Origin: Ephydatia muelleri
Taxonomy: Eukaryota > Porifera > Demospongiae > Spongillida > Spongillidae
NCBI GenBank assembly: GCA_013339895.1
Contig: JABACO010000007.1
Location: 11,935,477-11,999,476 of the forward strand
DNA length: 64,000 nt
Direction: 5' to 3'
Position numbers and translations under genes: made by a program. Position 1 is the first letter of the stretch; the number at the start of each line of letters is the position of its first letter. The notes beneath the pieces are model-generated. The model was not told where the DNA came from and made no database searches. It saw only the letters and a program-made list of their open reading frames with translations. This document shows, piece by piece, positions 53,572-64,000 of the stretch.

Positions 53572-54369
53572 TTAGGAGGACCGGTGACTTGGTGACATGT
53601 CACAATCATCTCTGCAACTGTCTTGCGAAATTCTGCAGCTGTGCTTGCCTAGCACGTGAGCTAGATTAAGGATGTGGTATTGGCACCAATACAGACTGAT
53701 CTCGCCCAGCTGATATCCTTTTACCAAACTGGTTTCTCTCTCATTCTGCTGCTTTGATCTCAAGGCCATTCATCCGCTCAATGACTCCATGCATGCACTG
53801 AGCCTGTAGCTAGCTTAACCTCAGGATCAGCAGCAGATTGGAGAGTTACAAAAACACACCAAAAATGACCAAGCATGTGCTAACAGGAAAAGGTTTTGCA
53901 TTCCATTAGCTGTAGAAGCTTATGAATTTTGGGGGATGAGGCACTTGAGGTATTCAACAGAATTGCAAGGAGTCTTACATACAACACCACACATCAGTGT
54001 TTAAATGATCGAACGTTACCCTTGGGGAACGAATGTTCCAAAGGGTAACGCCCATTTGCTGGCTGTAACTCTCGCTATAGATATAATGGCTACTTATAAA
54101 TCCTGGCATTATTAACTGATCCCACGTTCCACCTGTACCTAACCGATCGTATATGCATTTTGTACACTACGATGATACAAAGTTGAGCAAAAGTTCTTGG
54201 CGCCAGAATAAAGCAAGTATCCTAAGTCTCAATTGCAGGGACGGTTAACTGAAAAGTTATTAATATATTGGAGCAGGACCGGCTGTCAAGTGGCGAGTGT
54301 AAGGTGGGATAAATTAAATCTGTGATTGTTACTTTGCTGGACGCCTAACCCACCCACAAATGCCATCAA

Positions 54370-57080
54370 AGGGGCGGACACACGACGGGGGGGTCCAATT
54401 ATTGTTATTGTATAATAAATCAATGGGCGTCGTCAAACGTGGTTACTCTGTGGGCATAGGAACTGCTGTTTAGCGACAGAACACATTCGTGACTGCGATC
54501 CCTGACTGCAGATATGTCAACCTGTAATTGAGGTTTGATTCATTTTTGCGTGAGATAGTGAACAGCTAACCGTCACAATTGACGGTTTACCGTTGTATCA
54601 TACAATAAAATGATCATACTAAAAGCTTAACACTTACATGCAGAATAAGCATCAATGCATACACATTAAGCCGCTTCAAATAGCAAGCATGACAAAGAAC
54701 ATCCTTCTATGATGCATGCCTATAAATAACTGACAAATTTTATCTTCATCAATATCCAAATCATTGTGCAGATGCATAAGTGCCAAGGAGGCTAGCCTCT
54801 CTCGATACTCATGGAACTACGAAGAAATGTCTTGATGCGCCTTGATCCTGAAAATGGTCTTTCAGCGTCACAGCCTGGACACTGGTAGTGTGCATCCAAT
54901 TGTTAAGAGCGTAGATATACATCCCTATCAGCCTCTATGAGGCAATTAGCTATATTATCTGGTAAGCACATTTTGTCATCCCATGATATTGTTTCCAGAA
55001 CTTCTTCCAACGTTTTATATCTGATAGCAGGGGTGATGGTAATGGCATATCTATTTCCCAAGATTGTAACCTACTGGCTAGGTCAGTCAAATTATTCTGC
55101 TTGATAATTGCAGCAGGAACTAGAGTAAATATGTCCTTGCCAACTCTGCTCTCTTGCTCAAAGCGTGTTAAAAGTTCATGCAACAATTGGTCTATAAAAG
55201 GTACAGCTACATTCATACGATAGTAGCCTTTAGTTGTTCCACCTTGTTATTACTGAGTTTGCTCTGTACCTGCAACACGTGGCACACTAATTTCACACCC
55301 TTTACTGCATTTGCATACCATTCATGAAACTCAGAAGTATTTATTTTTTCTTAGTTCTTGAACGTTATCAACTGTTGTGTCAATCATGTTGTAGGCCTGT
55401 ACTATGTCCTGATCTTTCTTCTGCAATTTTGTGGCAAGAGGTTTTACCAATTCAAGTGAATTTTTTGCAACCAAAAATGATATGATTTGTTGCCCTGACT
55501 TTAATGAATGTAGAAGTCCTTGAGCTTTCACTTTTGTATTAGCATCCAATCCAATCAGCAGTAACATTGTTCTCTATATATACTTCAGGATTAACCGTTG
55601 CTTCACAGCAACAGCAGACAAAATATTACAAGTCATAAAAAGTTTCATAGCATGTATGCCTTTCAATCCTACGTGTTTTACAAAGGACTTGTAATTTCAC
55701 TTTTTTACTCTCACTGCCTAGTGCGTACAAAATAGTTGCAAAAAACCTTTGCCTCTTGGGTGAATTATAAAAAATAAGAATGCTTCATTTATGACATCTA
55801 TCATGTTTCTAATCAAAGGAATTTGGGAGGCACTTGCAATCCTTTAGGCTAAGTACATGGCTATTGCAATGTGTATATAAGGCTAATGGTGAAACTTCTT
55901 TAACTCTACTTTGGACTGTATTTTATTGGAGGCCATAGCACTTGCTCCATCATATGCTTGCCCTCTGCATTTTTAATGTCCATATTGTTTGCACTATTAC
56001 TCGACAAAATGGCCTGTGCTACATGTATTTGTCATTTGCCGTTACAAGTTCCACAAAATTAAAATTTTTTTCTCTAATTTCAGCATCTTGAACAAAACGA
56101 AGGCAGTCTGTTAATATTCCTTGTTTTCATATCTATCAGTGACATCATCTGCTATAATTGAATAAACAGAGGTTGTATTTGAATCTCTTTACGGATATAA
56201 TGTTTATTATTTCATTTTGGATGTCGACATGGCATTTCGTTTCCCTTGTTCAAGGTGTTCACTGAGTATTGGGTCATTCTGTGCCAAGAGTCCTATAAAA
56301 TTGCCTCTATTTGGACTGTAACTTGTATAATCATCTCGATGTATGTATGGCTTCACCATGCAATTTATACTTTTTTCAAGGTATGTTTTGTTTTCCACAA
56401 AAGCTTATGCATTTTACTATTGATTTTAAGATACTGAAGTTCTTGTCATACACTTTTTTAAATTTAATTCAGATACCTTATATGGCAATGAGAGCTGAGG
56501 AATCTCAATAATTTCACAAAATAACATACTTCGCAACACTGCATCCTTGTGATACTGCAGCTGTTCATGCTGTGCCAAATAACCATTTTTTTCCATTACA
56601 TGTTTAAGGTTTAGCATGCATGAGTTTCAAAACTAAAACACATGCCTTTATTCGTTGATTGGAAGGTGGAAACATTACACAATATCTGTAAAAGCCACCC
56701 TGCTGAGATGGGCTGTATGCTATAGGCATTTATACTGCTCAAGCCACCTATGTTTGAACTGAAGTGTAACCATCTTTCCACTTTTGCCACTCTTTATTGC
56801 CTGTATGAAAAGGGGGAACTTCTTGTCAGGAGTTAAACGATGCTTCAGATAAATTTGTCATGAGTTGATATAAGGTTTTGATCTTTTCACTAACAATATC
56901 GCCAATATTGTATGTCACAGAATCATCGACCCCTGCTGGCACTGTATTTTCAATGGCAACTGTAGTGTGACATTCATATGTACCTAATAAATATTTGTTT
57001 AGGATGTAAAATGCATCTCAAGTCATTACCTTGTTCTGTTGGAAGAACATAGAATCCAGGAAGACAGATGCTTGCAGAGA
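54370..57080 (-). pseudogene. hAT transposase (ZMYM1 / P52rIPK-like), most complete copy in window but broken
   Basis: In minus-strand order: an N-terminal block with FIQAIKSG-like and HEQLQYHK sequence (56.4-56.9 kb), KAQGLLHSLKSGQQIISFLV and LVKPLATKLQKKDQDI (55,331-55,567), NVAVPFIDQLLHELLTRFEQ with LVPAAII (54,950-55,216), and ERPFSGSRRIKTFLRSSM with LASLALMHLHND (about 54,750-54,870). These are the ordered conserved regions of DUF4371/hAT proteins. Numerous stops and frameshifts. The CAGGGG-type end has decayed to 'aaaggggcggaca'. Flanking repeats prevented a target-duplication call. Confidence 0.8.
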
Positions 57081-57149
57081 AACTATATGCAAGCTCAGGT
57101 GTAGTGAAACATGTAGCACCTGACAGGACCGAGGTAAGGTGTTATATAA

Positions 57150-57290
57150 CCGATAAAACTTGGTTTGGTTTACAAGTGCACAACTCATTATTCGGTCATA
57201 TGGTTCGGCGCGAGACAAAAAAAAAAGAGACTCTGTGCCTGCTACCATTGCCGTCGCAGCCGCCCCTTCCGTTTGAGATACTAATCCAGA
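57150..57290. repeat. Rearranged third fragment of the peptide-gene block
   Basis: 57,150-57,230 matches 9210-9290 in the same orientation, then directly joins an inverted piece of the peptide gene ('tgcctgctaccattgccg' on the plus strand). Only the first three of six Cys codons' neighbourhood remains. A by-product of rearrangement. Confidence 0.75.
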
Positions 57291-57359
57291 TATGATGCAT
57301 AAGGTGTCGTTCTGCTTGTAGAGGGTAATAAAATCGCAGCACAAAGCACGATTTGAACA

Positions 57360-57670
57360 AAAATCTTGAAGTACCTATTTAGGGACTGTATGGATATTAC
57401 TGGATCTTTTGTTTACGGAAATGAGAGGTGGGTAAATAATGGGCCGGGGTCAATCGGTTTTGGAAAAACGTGATGGGGGACATATTCCCTAGTAAATTCA
57501 TAACACGTGCACGTACATGTACGTTTTGTCCCCACCTCAGCCCTCTTCTACCGATACATGTTCTGCCACCTGTCAGGCCTACTTTTATTACGTGTAGAAC
57601 ATTTCAGTGTATATACGTATACAGGTCCTGGCGTTATAGATATACATTTCATTAGGCTAGTGACTTGCCG
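57360..57670. repeat. Solo 59-bp-type unit and flanks, third location
   Basis: 57,375-57,480 matches 44,430-44,530; one diverged unit follows, then the same right flank as in the array at 9060-9190. Confidence 0.8.
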
Positions 57671-57957
57671 GCTTTGCTCCTGTTAAAACTTGGGTTTGGT
57701 TTACAAGTGCACAACGCAATATTCGGTCATATGGTTCAGCGCGAGAAAAACAAAAAATATAAAAAAGGGACTCTGAATAGCGCGGAATATGTTGCATATA
57801 ATGAACAACGCAGTAAGTTGCTAGCGACGTCCTTGAGCATGATAACAGTGTCCCGATTATGTTAGTCCTCCTGCGGTGAAAGTGGGAGGAATGCGTACGC
57901 AATATCAAATAATTGCATGACGCACCGAACTGAGGAAACACATGCACACATACTGAC

Positions 57958-58218
57958 CTAACAGCGGTAGCACAAATGATTACAGAAAAGGAAGGGGCGG
58001 CTGCGACGGCAATGGTAGCAGGCACTACAGTGCCGGCCGCCATCGCGAATGCTCCGCCCACCATCCTCGCTCTGCCCATCATCACCGTCTAGAGCATCTC
58101 GAACGCTCCTCCCATCATCATCGGCATCATTTTGACTGCCACTATGATCCTCAGCTGAAGCCGTACCGATGGTAACCAGAGCAAGCACCAACAACGCACA
58201 AAGAAGTTCCAGTCTCAT
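57958..58218 (-). CDS. Small secreted Cys-rich peptide precursor, 86 aa, intact
   Basis: Single exon, ATG at 58,218. Residues 1-22 are a signal peptide (hydrophobic core, TASA end). Residues 23-62 are an acidic propeptide with an internal repeat (DGRSVRDA / GGRSIRDG). Residues 63-86 are basic and carry six Cys at 64, 67, 70, 79, 83 and 86, i.e. C-x2-C-x2-C-x8-C-x3-C-x2-C, ending at the last Cys. The Arg before residue 63 is a plausible processing point. This precursor plan is typical of defensive, venom-like or signalling peptides, and the CxxC pairs could also bind metal. I recognise no family. Its duplicate at 9463-9713 is frameshifted, so only this copy can make the full product. Confidence 0.7.
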   Translation of the reverse strand: MRLELLCALLVLALVTIGTASAEDHSGSQNDADDDGRSVRDALDGDDGQSEDGGRSIRDGGRHCSACYHCRRSRPFLFCNHLCYRC

Positions 58219-58250
58219 TCTCCTCGCTTGCCAACGTGTTTGTAGTTAGG

Positions 58251-58260
58251 TTTATATATG
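58251..58260 (-). promoter_or_regulatory. TATA box of the Cys-rich peptide gene
   Basis: Minus strand 'catatataaa' lies about 33-42 bases upstream of the ATG, giving a very short 5' leader if used. The pseudogene copy has 'tatttaaa' instead. Confidence 0.55.
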
Positions 58261-58381
58261 GATGAGAATTATTTTTTTAAATGAACCCATTGATGAGGTA
58301 TGATCATACAGGTCCGAAGTCTTTGACACATTCTATACAAAGATTTGTTAAGATCCGAACTCTGGTTGTGATGTAAGCTGT

Positions 58382-59129
58382 CAGGGGCGGATCTAGGATT
58401 TTGGAAAAGGGGGGGTCTGATAAATATATTCACAACCGGGGGAGGGTACGGGAGGGGGCGTGCCCCCTCCCGTGACAGCAAGAGGGTCTGGGGGAGCGCT
58501 GATAGCTCCCCCAGTGGGGTCTGGGGCGAAGCCCCAGCCGCTTTTTTGCTTTTGCGTTTATTTAGCATGAAATTCACAGTGATATCCAATACATTTCCAT
58601 CACGCGACATCTGGATTACTAGAGCCTGCATAGATAGCGACGAGAAAACTCTTCATTCTTCACAATGCTATGGTTCCTACTGGCTCAGCAATTAAATTCG
58701 TGACGCAAAGCTTTTGTGAATTTGTGACGGTGACCGAAGCGTGCACGTGGCCATGCACCAGCTACAGGTCGGTCTATAAACGACTCATGTATGTTTTACT
58801 ATTGTATTAGTATTTTTAGCTGTATAGCTATCTATTTTCTGAGGAAGAGAATCTGAATCCCATTCACGTCTTTTGATCGCTTACCTCATTTCCTGCTCAC
58901 ACGCACCATTCGATCGATCGCGCGATTAAATATTTCGTTAATACAGGATTGAATTAGATCGATATAGACCCCAGTTGGCTAGAACGATGGGCAATGTTGC
59001 AAATCCAAGGACGGGAACATGCAGAACGCTGCACAGATTACAGTACGTATTACGTCATTCTTCATATAGGAAAGGGGGGGTCCGGACCCCCTGGACCCCC
59101 CCCCCCCCCCCCCCCTAAATCCGCCCCTG
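58382..59129. mobile_element. 748-bp MITE with CAGGGGCGGAT ends and 5-bp target duplication
   Basis: Left end 'caggggcggatctagg' and right end 'ctaaatccgcccctg' are inverted repeats of about 14 bp. GCTGT is duplicated at 58,377-58,381 and 59,130-59,134. The duplicate block at 9.87 kb reads 'gtaagctgtgctc' uninterrupted and so is the unfilled site. The interior has a GGGGGAGC/GCTCCCCC hairpin region and a poly-C run, without transposase. Termini resemble those of the hAT copies, but the 5-bp duplication differs from the usual 8 bp of hAT. Confidence 0.85.
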
Positions 59130-59314
59130 GCTGTGCTCATCGCGATGTGCAAATAGTTGATATTGTTTTTGAAATATATAACGCATATTTCACACGAATA
59201 CACCACCGCATTTACGTCACAGTACATAAGCGCCATTGAAATTCAATACATTTCGCATACAAAACCGTTTTGCGCTTAGTCACGGTTAAGATGCTCAGCG
59301 CAACCACCCATTCT

Positions 59315-59720
59315 CCACTCACTCACTCACTCACTCACTCACTTACCACTCACTCACTCACTCACTCACTCACTCACTCACTCACTCACTCACTCACTCA
59401 CTCACTCACTCACTCACTCACTCACTCACTCACTCACTCACTCACTCACTCACTCACTCACTCACTCCTCACTCACTCACTCACTCACTCACTCACTCAC
59501 TCACTCACTCACTCACTCACTCACTCACTCACTCACTCACTCACTCACTCACTCACTCACTCACTCACTCACTCACTCACTCACTCACTCACTCACTCAC
59601 TCACTCACTCACTCACTCACTCACTCACTCACTCACTCACTCACTCACTCACTCACTCACTCACTCACTCACTCACTCACTCACTCACTCACTCACTCAC
59701 TCACTCACTCACTCACTCAC
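59315..59720. repeat. (CTCA)n microsatellite, about 400 bp
   Basis: About one hundred CTCA/ACTC units with three interruptions near the left part. It yields a 200-codon Leu-Thr-His-Ser frame that is an artefact. It ends 77 bp from the stop codon of the next gene, on its 3' side. Confidence 0.95.
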
Positions 59721-59796
59721 TAGTATATACAATAACTTGGCTGCATGAAAACGTCATCTCTCCATACAGTTATCATAATATCCAGACATCAGTGCA

Positions 59797-61032
59797 TCAA
59801 TATGCTTTCAAGTTGCAAGAGCTCGTTACTTCCTTTCCGTCTCGGTCAAAGAACTTGGCGTTACAACCACCGCAGTAGTCAGCCACACAGACGGCGTGAG
59901 GATGGGCTGGACACGTAGCTGATCGGCAAGGATCCACCAAGCACTCAACCAATGGAACACCAGGAGGGCATCCGTGTCCTAGATCACGCAAGATGGACAA
60001 CTGACTTGAGGAAACAAAATCTTGCAAGAACTTGCATGAACCATGCATGAATTCTGCATTAATTGCACGAAGCATACTAGATGTTTGCAAGTCTTTCGTC
60101 GATTCCTGTACGCTTACAAAGATTCATGCACATGCATGAAATGGCTTGGCAACTGAGATTCATACATGTCAGTTTTTACCCCTCAGCATTGTCTTACCAA
60201 TTTGCCTGCACTTCACCACAGGCGGGCAAGGAGCCCTTATGCAAAAAACAGGGACCAGTTCACATTTAGTTCTTCTAGGACACCCGCCATTATTGATACG
60301 ACAAGATGGCTGACAGAATGGCTCCCCTGTCGGCTCAAAAACTTTGCACTCGGTCCCAACAGGACAATCTACAGCTGCGCATGGATCTGCAAATGTTCAA
60401 TGGCATGGCACTGTGTATGCACCAGAAATGTTTGTTGTCTGATTTTATCTACCTCTTTTGGGGCACTTCTCAACGGGCACGCACGTGTTGATAGTCTCGT
60501 CAATCACCTGACCCGACGGGCATTGACATCTCGCAATGCATATAAGGATACAGAAACGAGGATTCGGAGTTGTGCAGTTCGGTGGACATGCTGATCCGCA
60601 CGTTGTGAAGATCTGCCCTTTTACGGGGCAGGCTACATGGAAATGAACATAAAAACATGCAAGTACTGTAAATGCCGATTTTATGTTTTGTCATTGCTTA
60701 ATACCGCACGAATCGGTGACTTCGTTCCCAGAGCGGTCAAAAAAACGAGCGTTGCAGCCTCCGCAGTAGTCAGCTACGCAGGTAGCCTCTGGATGAGCGG
60801 GGCACGAGTTCACCGTGCAGGGATCCACCAAGCATTGTACTGGGGGCTTGTTCGGAGGACATTTTGGAACAGCTGTTACATTGCAAAGAGGCAGGTTACA
60901 CAGGAGCTAAAAAATAATGTGATCCGTGTACATGTGTATACACTTACCTCCTCCCAGAGCCAAATCGTATGCAGTGGTGGAATGAAAAGCACTGCAAAGT
61001 GCCATGCACAAAATATATGTCACAGCAGCCAT
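59797..61032 (-). CDS. Secreted modular Cys-rich protein with TIL domain, five exons, 267 aa
   Basis: Exons (minus): 60,948-61,032 (ATG at 61,032; signal peptide MAAVTYILCMALCSAFHSTT), 60,705-60,872, 60,453-60,632, 60,198-60,386, 59,797-59,978. Every intron is GT-AG and phase 1, and each later exon is one module. Exons 2 and 5 encode the same module: CLVDPC-x5-CPAHP-x-A-x-CVADYCGGCNA-x-FFDR-x-G-x-EVT-x-SC. Exon 3 is a complete TIL (trypsin-inhibitor-like) domain of ten Cys (CGSACPPNC ... CQCPSGQVI ... CVPVEKC). Exon 4 has DPCAAVDCPVGTECKVFE and NGGCP-x3-KCELVPVFC, a follistatin/antistasin-like type. Probably an extracellular protease inhibitor or matrix protein. Intact; total 804 nt. Confidence 0.9.
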
Positions 61033-61082
61033 GTTTGAGAATGTCAAATAAATCCGATGGGGTTTAGCACTTTCGGAGATAT

Positions 61083-61091
61083 TTATATATT
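61083..61091 (-). promoter_or_regulatory. TATA-like element of the TIL-domain gene
   Basis: Minus strand 'aatatataaatatc' about 50-60 bases upstream of the ATG. No other core element assigned. Confidence 0.4.
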
Positions 61092-61900
61092 TACGTAAGT
61101 CGTGTGCAAGTGGGGTGAAGCCAGTGAATGAACTATTGTAAGAGAACAAAAGAGATGAACAGCGTCGTGTGACTTGCGTGGGTGTGGGTGAGTAGAAACG
61201 CATTAATTGTATCGCATAACCGATGAAGTTAAACATATACTCCCACGTGCACGGCCTTTCGTGTTTACACTTTTGAACTTGATGCAAAAGCCAAGCGGCT
61301 GCAATGTGAATTTATTTATTCGATTTGGAAACTAACATTTAATTAACATGCTAAGCTAGACACAATTACGCCCGAAGAGGAAGCACTAAATAAGTTTACC
61401 CTCATTTGAGCTAGCCATGACTCGGTAGGCATGACTTACATCATTGATAGACTGAAACGGTAGTGACGTAAGTCAGTGACTTACGTCAGTGGCACTACCC
61501 TGGGATACAGGGAAATGAGATTTATGCCTAACAAATTGTTTACATGTGGTTGATTATTAATACAGCTAACAACAGGTTCATATGTATGATTTGCTCACTT
61601 GGGAGTAAATGTTTGCGTGAACTAAAGGCATTGAGCTTTACTGCGTATCAGTGTGTACAGGCACTTACTTCAGCCCACATACATGTAAGGCAACAATGCT
61701 GCCATTTGCAATTTCAGAGCACACAGTATAATCATGCATTTGCATACACTGCAAGATCTGCTAGCATAGATAGCCAAACAAAGAACAGAGTGTATCAAAC
61801 TAAGGTGTGGATCTCCAGCCTTTAACAATGCCATCTACTGCATTCCATTGTACCCCATGACAAGATAAACTACTGCCATCACCGACGTCATCAGTCTTGT
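61092..61900. other. No gene seen; contains a 25-bp palindrome at 61,464-61,488
   Basis: The palindrome has arms tgacgtaagtca / tgacttacgtca around a single g, with flanks 'gtagtg' and 'cactac' also inverted. The arms contain TGACGTAA/TTACGTCA, similar to CREB/ATF-type sites. No coding frame is supported. Confidence 0.6.
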
Positions 61901-61910
61901 TCATGTAGTT

Positions 61911-62210
61911 CTACAGTCCTGTCGCCGTATGTGGGAACGAACTATTTACGATAGAAATGGCTGTAGGAATGGATGCTTCAGCATTACCGCCTGCTGCAAT
62001 GGCTTGCCGCCTAGTACTGCTAGCGGAAAACACCTTCGAAGTAGCGACTTCATCGAAATAAACGATGTATTTTACACTACACCCTTTACCTTCAATTCTC
62101 TGCACACCCACAAGGAGTTCTTTTTCCTTAAAAATCGTTCCATACCTCTGCTTTGCATGTTTTTTTTCCCTAAAACCAAGCTGCACACGATCACCAAAAA
62201 AGAAAGGCAT
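61911..62210 (-). CDS. Hypothetical protein, 99 aa
   Basis: ATG-started frame with FFGDRVQLGFREKKHAKQRY-G-TI and KYIVYFDEVATSKVF segments, which suggest a small beta-barrel (Tudor/KOW-like look), but I do not recognise a family. It could be one exon of a larger gene or a transposon fragment; no matching exons found nearby. Confidence 0.3.
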   Translation of the reverse strand: MPFFFGDRVQLGFREKKHAKQRYGTIFKEKELLVGVQRIEGKGCSVKYIVYFDEVATSKVFSASSTRRQAIAAGGNAEASIPTAISIVNSSFPHTATGL

Positions 62211-63744
62211 CGCGGTTTGAACACAAAAAGGGGCCTATTTTGTCATGTTTGGCGCCAAACAGCGATAAAAGCTGCCCGTTCCTCTGGCTTATGATAAAAC
62301 CATTTTAGAATACTTTAAAGCTGCATGCCATATAGTATGTTTACAACTAAAAAATCGCGCTGGGCTCACCAACTCGCGTGGTTTATCGTTCCAAAAGTTC
62401 GGCGACATGAGTTGCTAATTAATGACTTAAGTTACGATCCGTCAATTTATATTTAAGTTGATAATTTGATAATAAGCTATGATACGTTCAGATCATATTG
62501 GTATCGAAACTTCTTGAACTTCAATACGGAATAAACATACACGCTTGCTTGCACTCTATGAGGCCATACAGGACAAGACACATCTGATCAATATAGCTCT
62601 CGAGTTGGCCTTAATCATGGTCAGACGGTGCAACTACCCTCCAGGGGTATGGTTAGATTTGATGAAGAGTCACAGTGAAATGGTATGCTATGTTTAGATG
62701 CACCACATAGGCTTCAATTGCCAGGGACACACAGATCAATCCACCTTCGTCACAATTAAGATTAGAAGTGTTTTCTGACCTCTGTAGATGCACCCTTAGT
62801 CAGTCTCGCTTTAGCAATGACCTTAAGCGATGAAACCACATGTACAGTTAAGTCAAGAGCTGCCGGCCTGCTGCAGTATCGATTAGAACCAATACACGTA
62901 CTGTATACAGTGTATGTCAGCTGGTCTAGGTTGGCATGGCTCGGCCCATGCACATTCAGTTTACTAGCTTACATTGTGTGCCAAGGTAACCATACCGGAA
63001 ACTGCACATTCCTCTAGGATAACCGACGAGATACCGGCCTAAAGTTGTCAAATCTATCCCTGTACATGTGTAATTTTTGCCGTCTCGGAGGACTCAGGAA
63101 CTGCCTATTATTATTAATGCTTAAATTGTAATTGCATGCGAGTACACACACAATCAAGTATTATTATTTACCCAAATTCATTTTCTAATTAAGTCAATTA
63201 GGTCTTGGGTGGATCTTAAAAGCAGTGCCATCGCATTGGCCCTGTCAGTCGCTGTTGACTTTTGACAATCGTGCCGCATGGTTAAACGGGAGGCATGCCT
63301 GCAAGCTGTGATAGAGCCCACTTGGCCTCTGTACCCCAGTACCCATACATCTCAACCACAAGTGGAATTGAGACCCAACCCAGCTCTGCACACCTCCTAT
63401 CATTAGCTTGATGCATCCTCGCCTCGGTGACAAAGGTTGCAGAGCCTGTTGTCGCGCGCACACCTGCATGCAGGTAAATTGTTTGAAATAAGCGGAGATG
63501 ACAGCAAAGTCATTATCAAACTATTATCAATAATATACAAGTGTGCTTGCAGTCTAGATACTCTCTTGTCGCTCAGAATACAGCCTCCAAAGTTTCAAGA
63601 ACAACACGTGGAGCTAGCACTTGCGAGTCATACTGTTCTTATTAGATGATGTGTAGCGACTTCATAGAAGCAGGAGAACAACTAAGAACGGAGCTAACTA
63701 TGGAGCCGAGTATTTAGTGGGGACCGCCTAATCTAAAGGGGGAC
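62211..63744. other. No supported gene
   Basis: Only short overlapping frames on both strands (62,762-63,017; 63,245-63,649) without recognisable features. Confidence 0.4.
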
Positions 63745-63815
63745 ACCGTATCCTAGGACTACGGGTCCGGTCGGACGCGTACTCAGGGGGTACCCGTAGT
63801 CCGTGACACCCCTTT
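63745..63815. repeat. Inverted-repeat element with GGACTACGGGT arms
   Basis: 63,756-63,766 and 63,792-63,802 are exact inverted copies; outer 'gggacac'/'gtgacaccc' also pair. Shares 'gtatcctagg' and GTCCG words with the palindrome at 44,768. Confidence 0.65.
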
Positions 63816-63957
63816 CTTAAATATAATTAATTTCAGTTTAGATCTTAATATTATAAAGTGTTAACATTATGCATGGTCTAAATGAGGTTTGAATTTGTTA
63901 ACAAACTTTGCCTGCCACAACGGTGATGACCTCACATTAGTTGGTCGTGGCCAGCAA

Positions 63958-63975
63958 GACCTTAGCGCTAAGGTC
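63958..63975. repeat. Perfect 18-bp palindrome near right edge
   Basis: GACCTTAGCGCTAAGGTC; flanking 'cgtggcc' and 'gggccacg' pair further out. Probably the start of a repeat cut by the window edge. Confidence 0.85.
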
Positions 63976-64000
63976 GGGCCACGCCCAAGTAACCTCTGCG

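Noticed and set aside
59270..59878. 202-codon open frame of Leu-Thr-His-Ser repeats
   Set aside because: Translation of the (CTCA)n tract; it also overlaps a well-supported exon on the other strand.

Overview
This is an animal (metazoan) genomic window, most likely from a sponge or another early-branching lineage. The evidence is genes split by short GT-AG introns (about 50-100 nt in one gene, up to ~1 kb in another), modular secreted proteins with phase-1 introns, a GABA-B-type receptor relic, and a dense mix of DNA transposons (hAT, Ginger-like, a RAG1-like element, MITEs) with microsatellites and long C/G homopolymers. Species assignment is inference. There are no bacterial operons, rRNA genes or convincing tRNAs.

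Reading left to right: 0.04-2.3 kb holds four exons of a cathepsin L paralog on the minus strand whose active-site Cys codon reads Gly; the rest of the gene lies left of the window. 3-5.5 kb has a gutted hAT copy. 6-9.9 kb is repeats, including a 112-bp-arm palindrome, a 59-bp array and a frameshifted copy of a secreted Cys-rich peptide gene. 9.9-12.9 kb is a decayed Ginger-like element with integrase and OTU remains. 14.8-16.8 kb is a terminal-inverted-repeat (TIR) element enclosing a multi-exon gene. 19.3-21.2 kb is a GABA-B receptor-like pseudogene. 22.9-25.1 kb is another TIR element with a nested MITE. 27.6-28.4 kb is an intact intronless JmjC/cupin-like gene. 28.4-35.3 kb is gene-poor.

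The centrepiece is 35,359-39,823: a 4.5-kb transposon with CAC-starting TIRs and an apparently intact ten-exon gene (970 aa after splicing). The product resembles vertebrate RAG1 along its whole length: N-terminal Cys motifs, a RING-like finger, and a catalytic core with D, D and E candidates. The spacing from the second Asp to the first Cys of the CxxC pair (19), and the H-x4-H zinc pair, match RAG1. The two TIRs share an 11-bp outer block and a 12-bp inner block, and the inner block is displaced by exactly 11 bp between the ends, recalling the 12/23 spacing of V(D)J recombination signals. No RAG2-like frame was seen.

41.5-47.2 kb is a mosaic of integrase, hAT and Ulp1/PHD remnants. 48.5-52.5 kb is a complete eight-exon cathepsin L gene with all catalytic residues, the functional-looking sister of the left-edge copy; both sit in a segmental duplication (about 20-5,530 and 50,280-57,145) that includes the hAT. 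57.4-58.4 kb carries the intact copy of the Cys-rich peptide gene with a TATA box, followed by a MITE whose 5-bp target duplication is confirmed by the empty site at 9.87 kb. 59.3-59.7 kb is a (CTCA)n tract, and 59.8-61.0 kb is a complete five-exon secreted protein with a TIL (trypsin-inhibitor-like) module and two copies of a Cys-rich module, all joined by phase-1 introns. Nothing confident lies beyond 61.1 kb except one short ORF and palindromic repeats.

Functionally the host genes are unrelated to each other: a lysosomal/secreted protease, a secreted inhibitor-like protein, a small secreted peptide and a JmjC-fold oxygenase candidate. The rest is mainly transposon biology. All exon boundaries were derived by eye from splice consensus, reading frame and family similarity; no transcript or database evidence was available.
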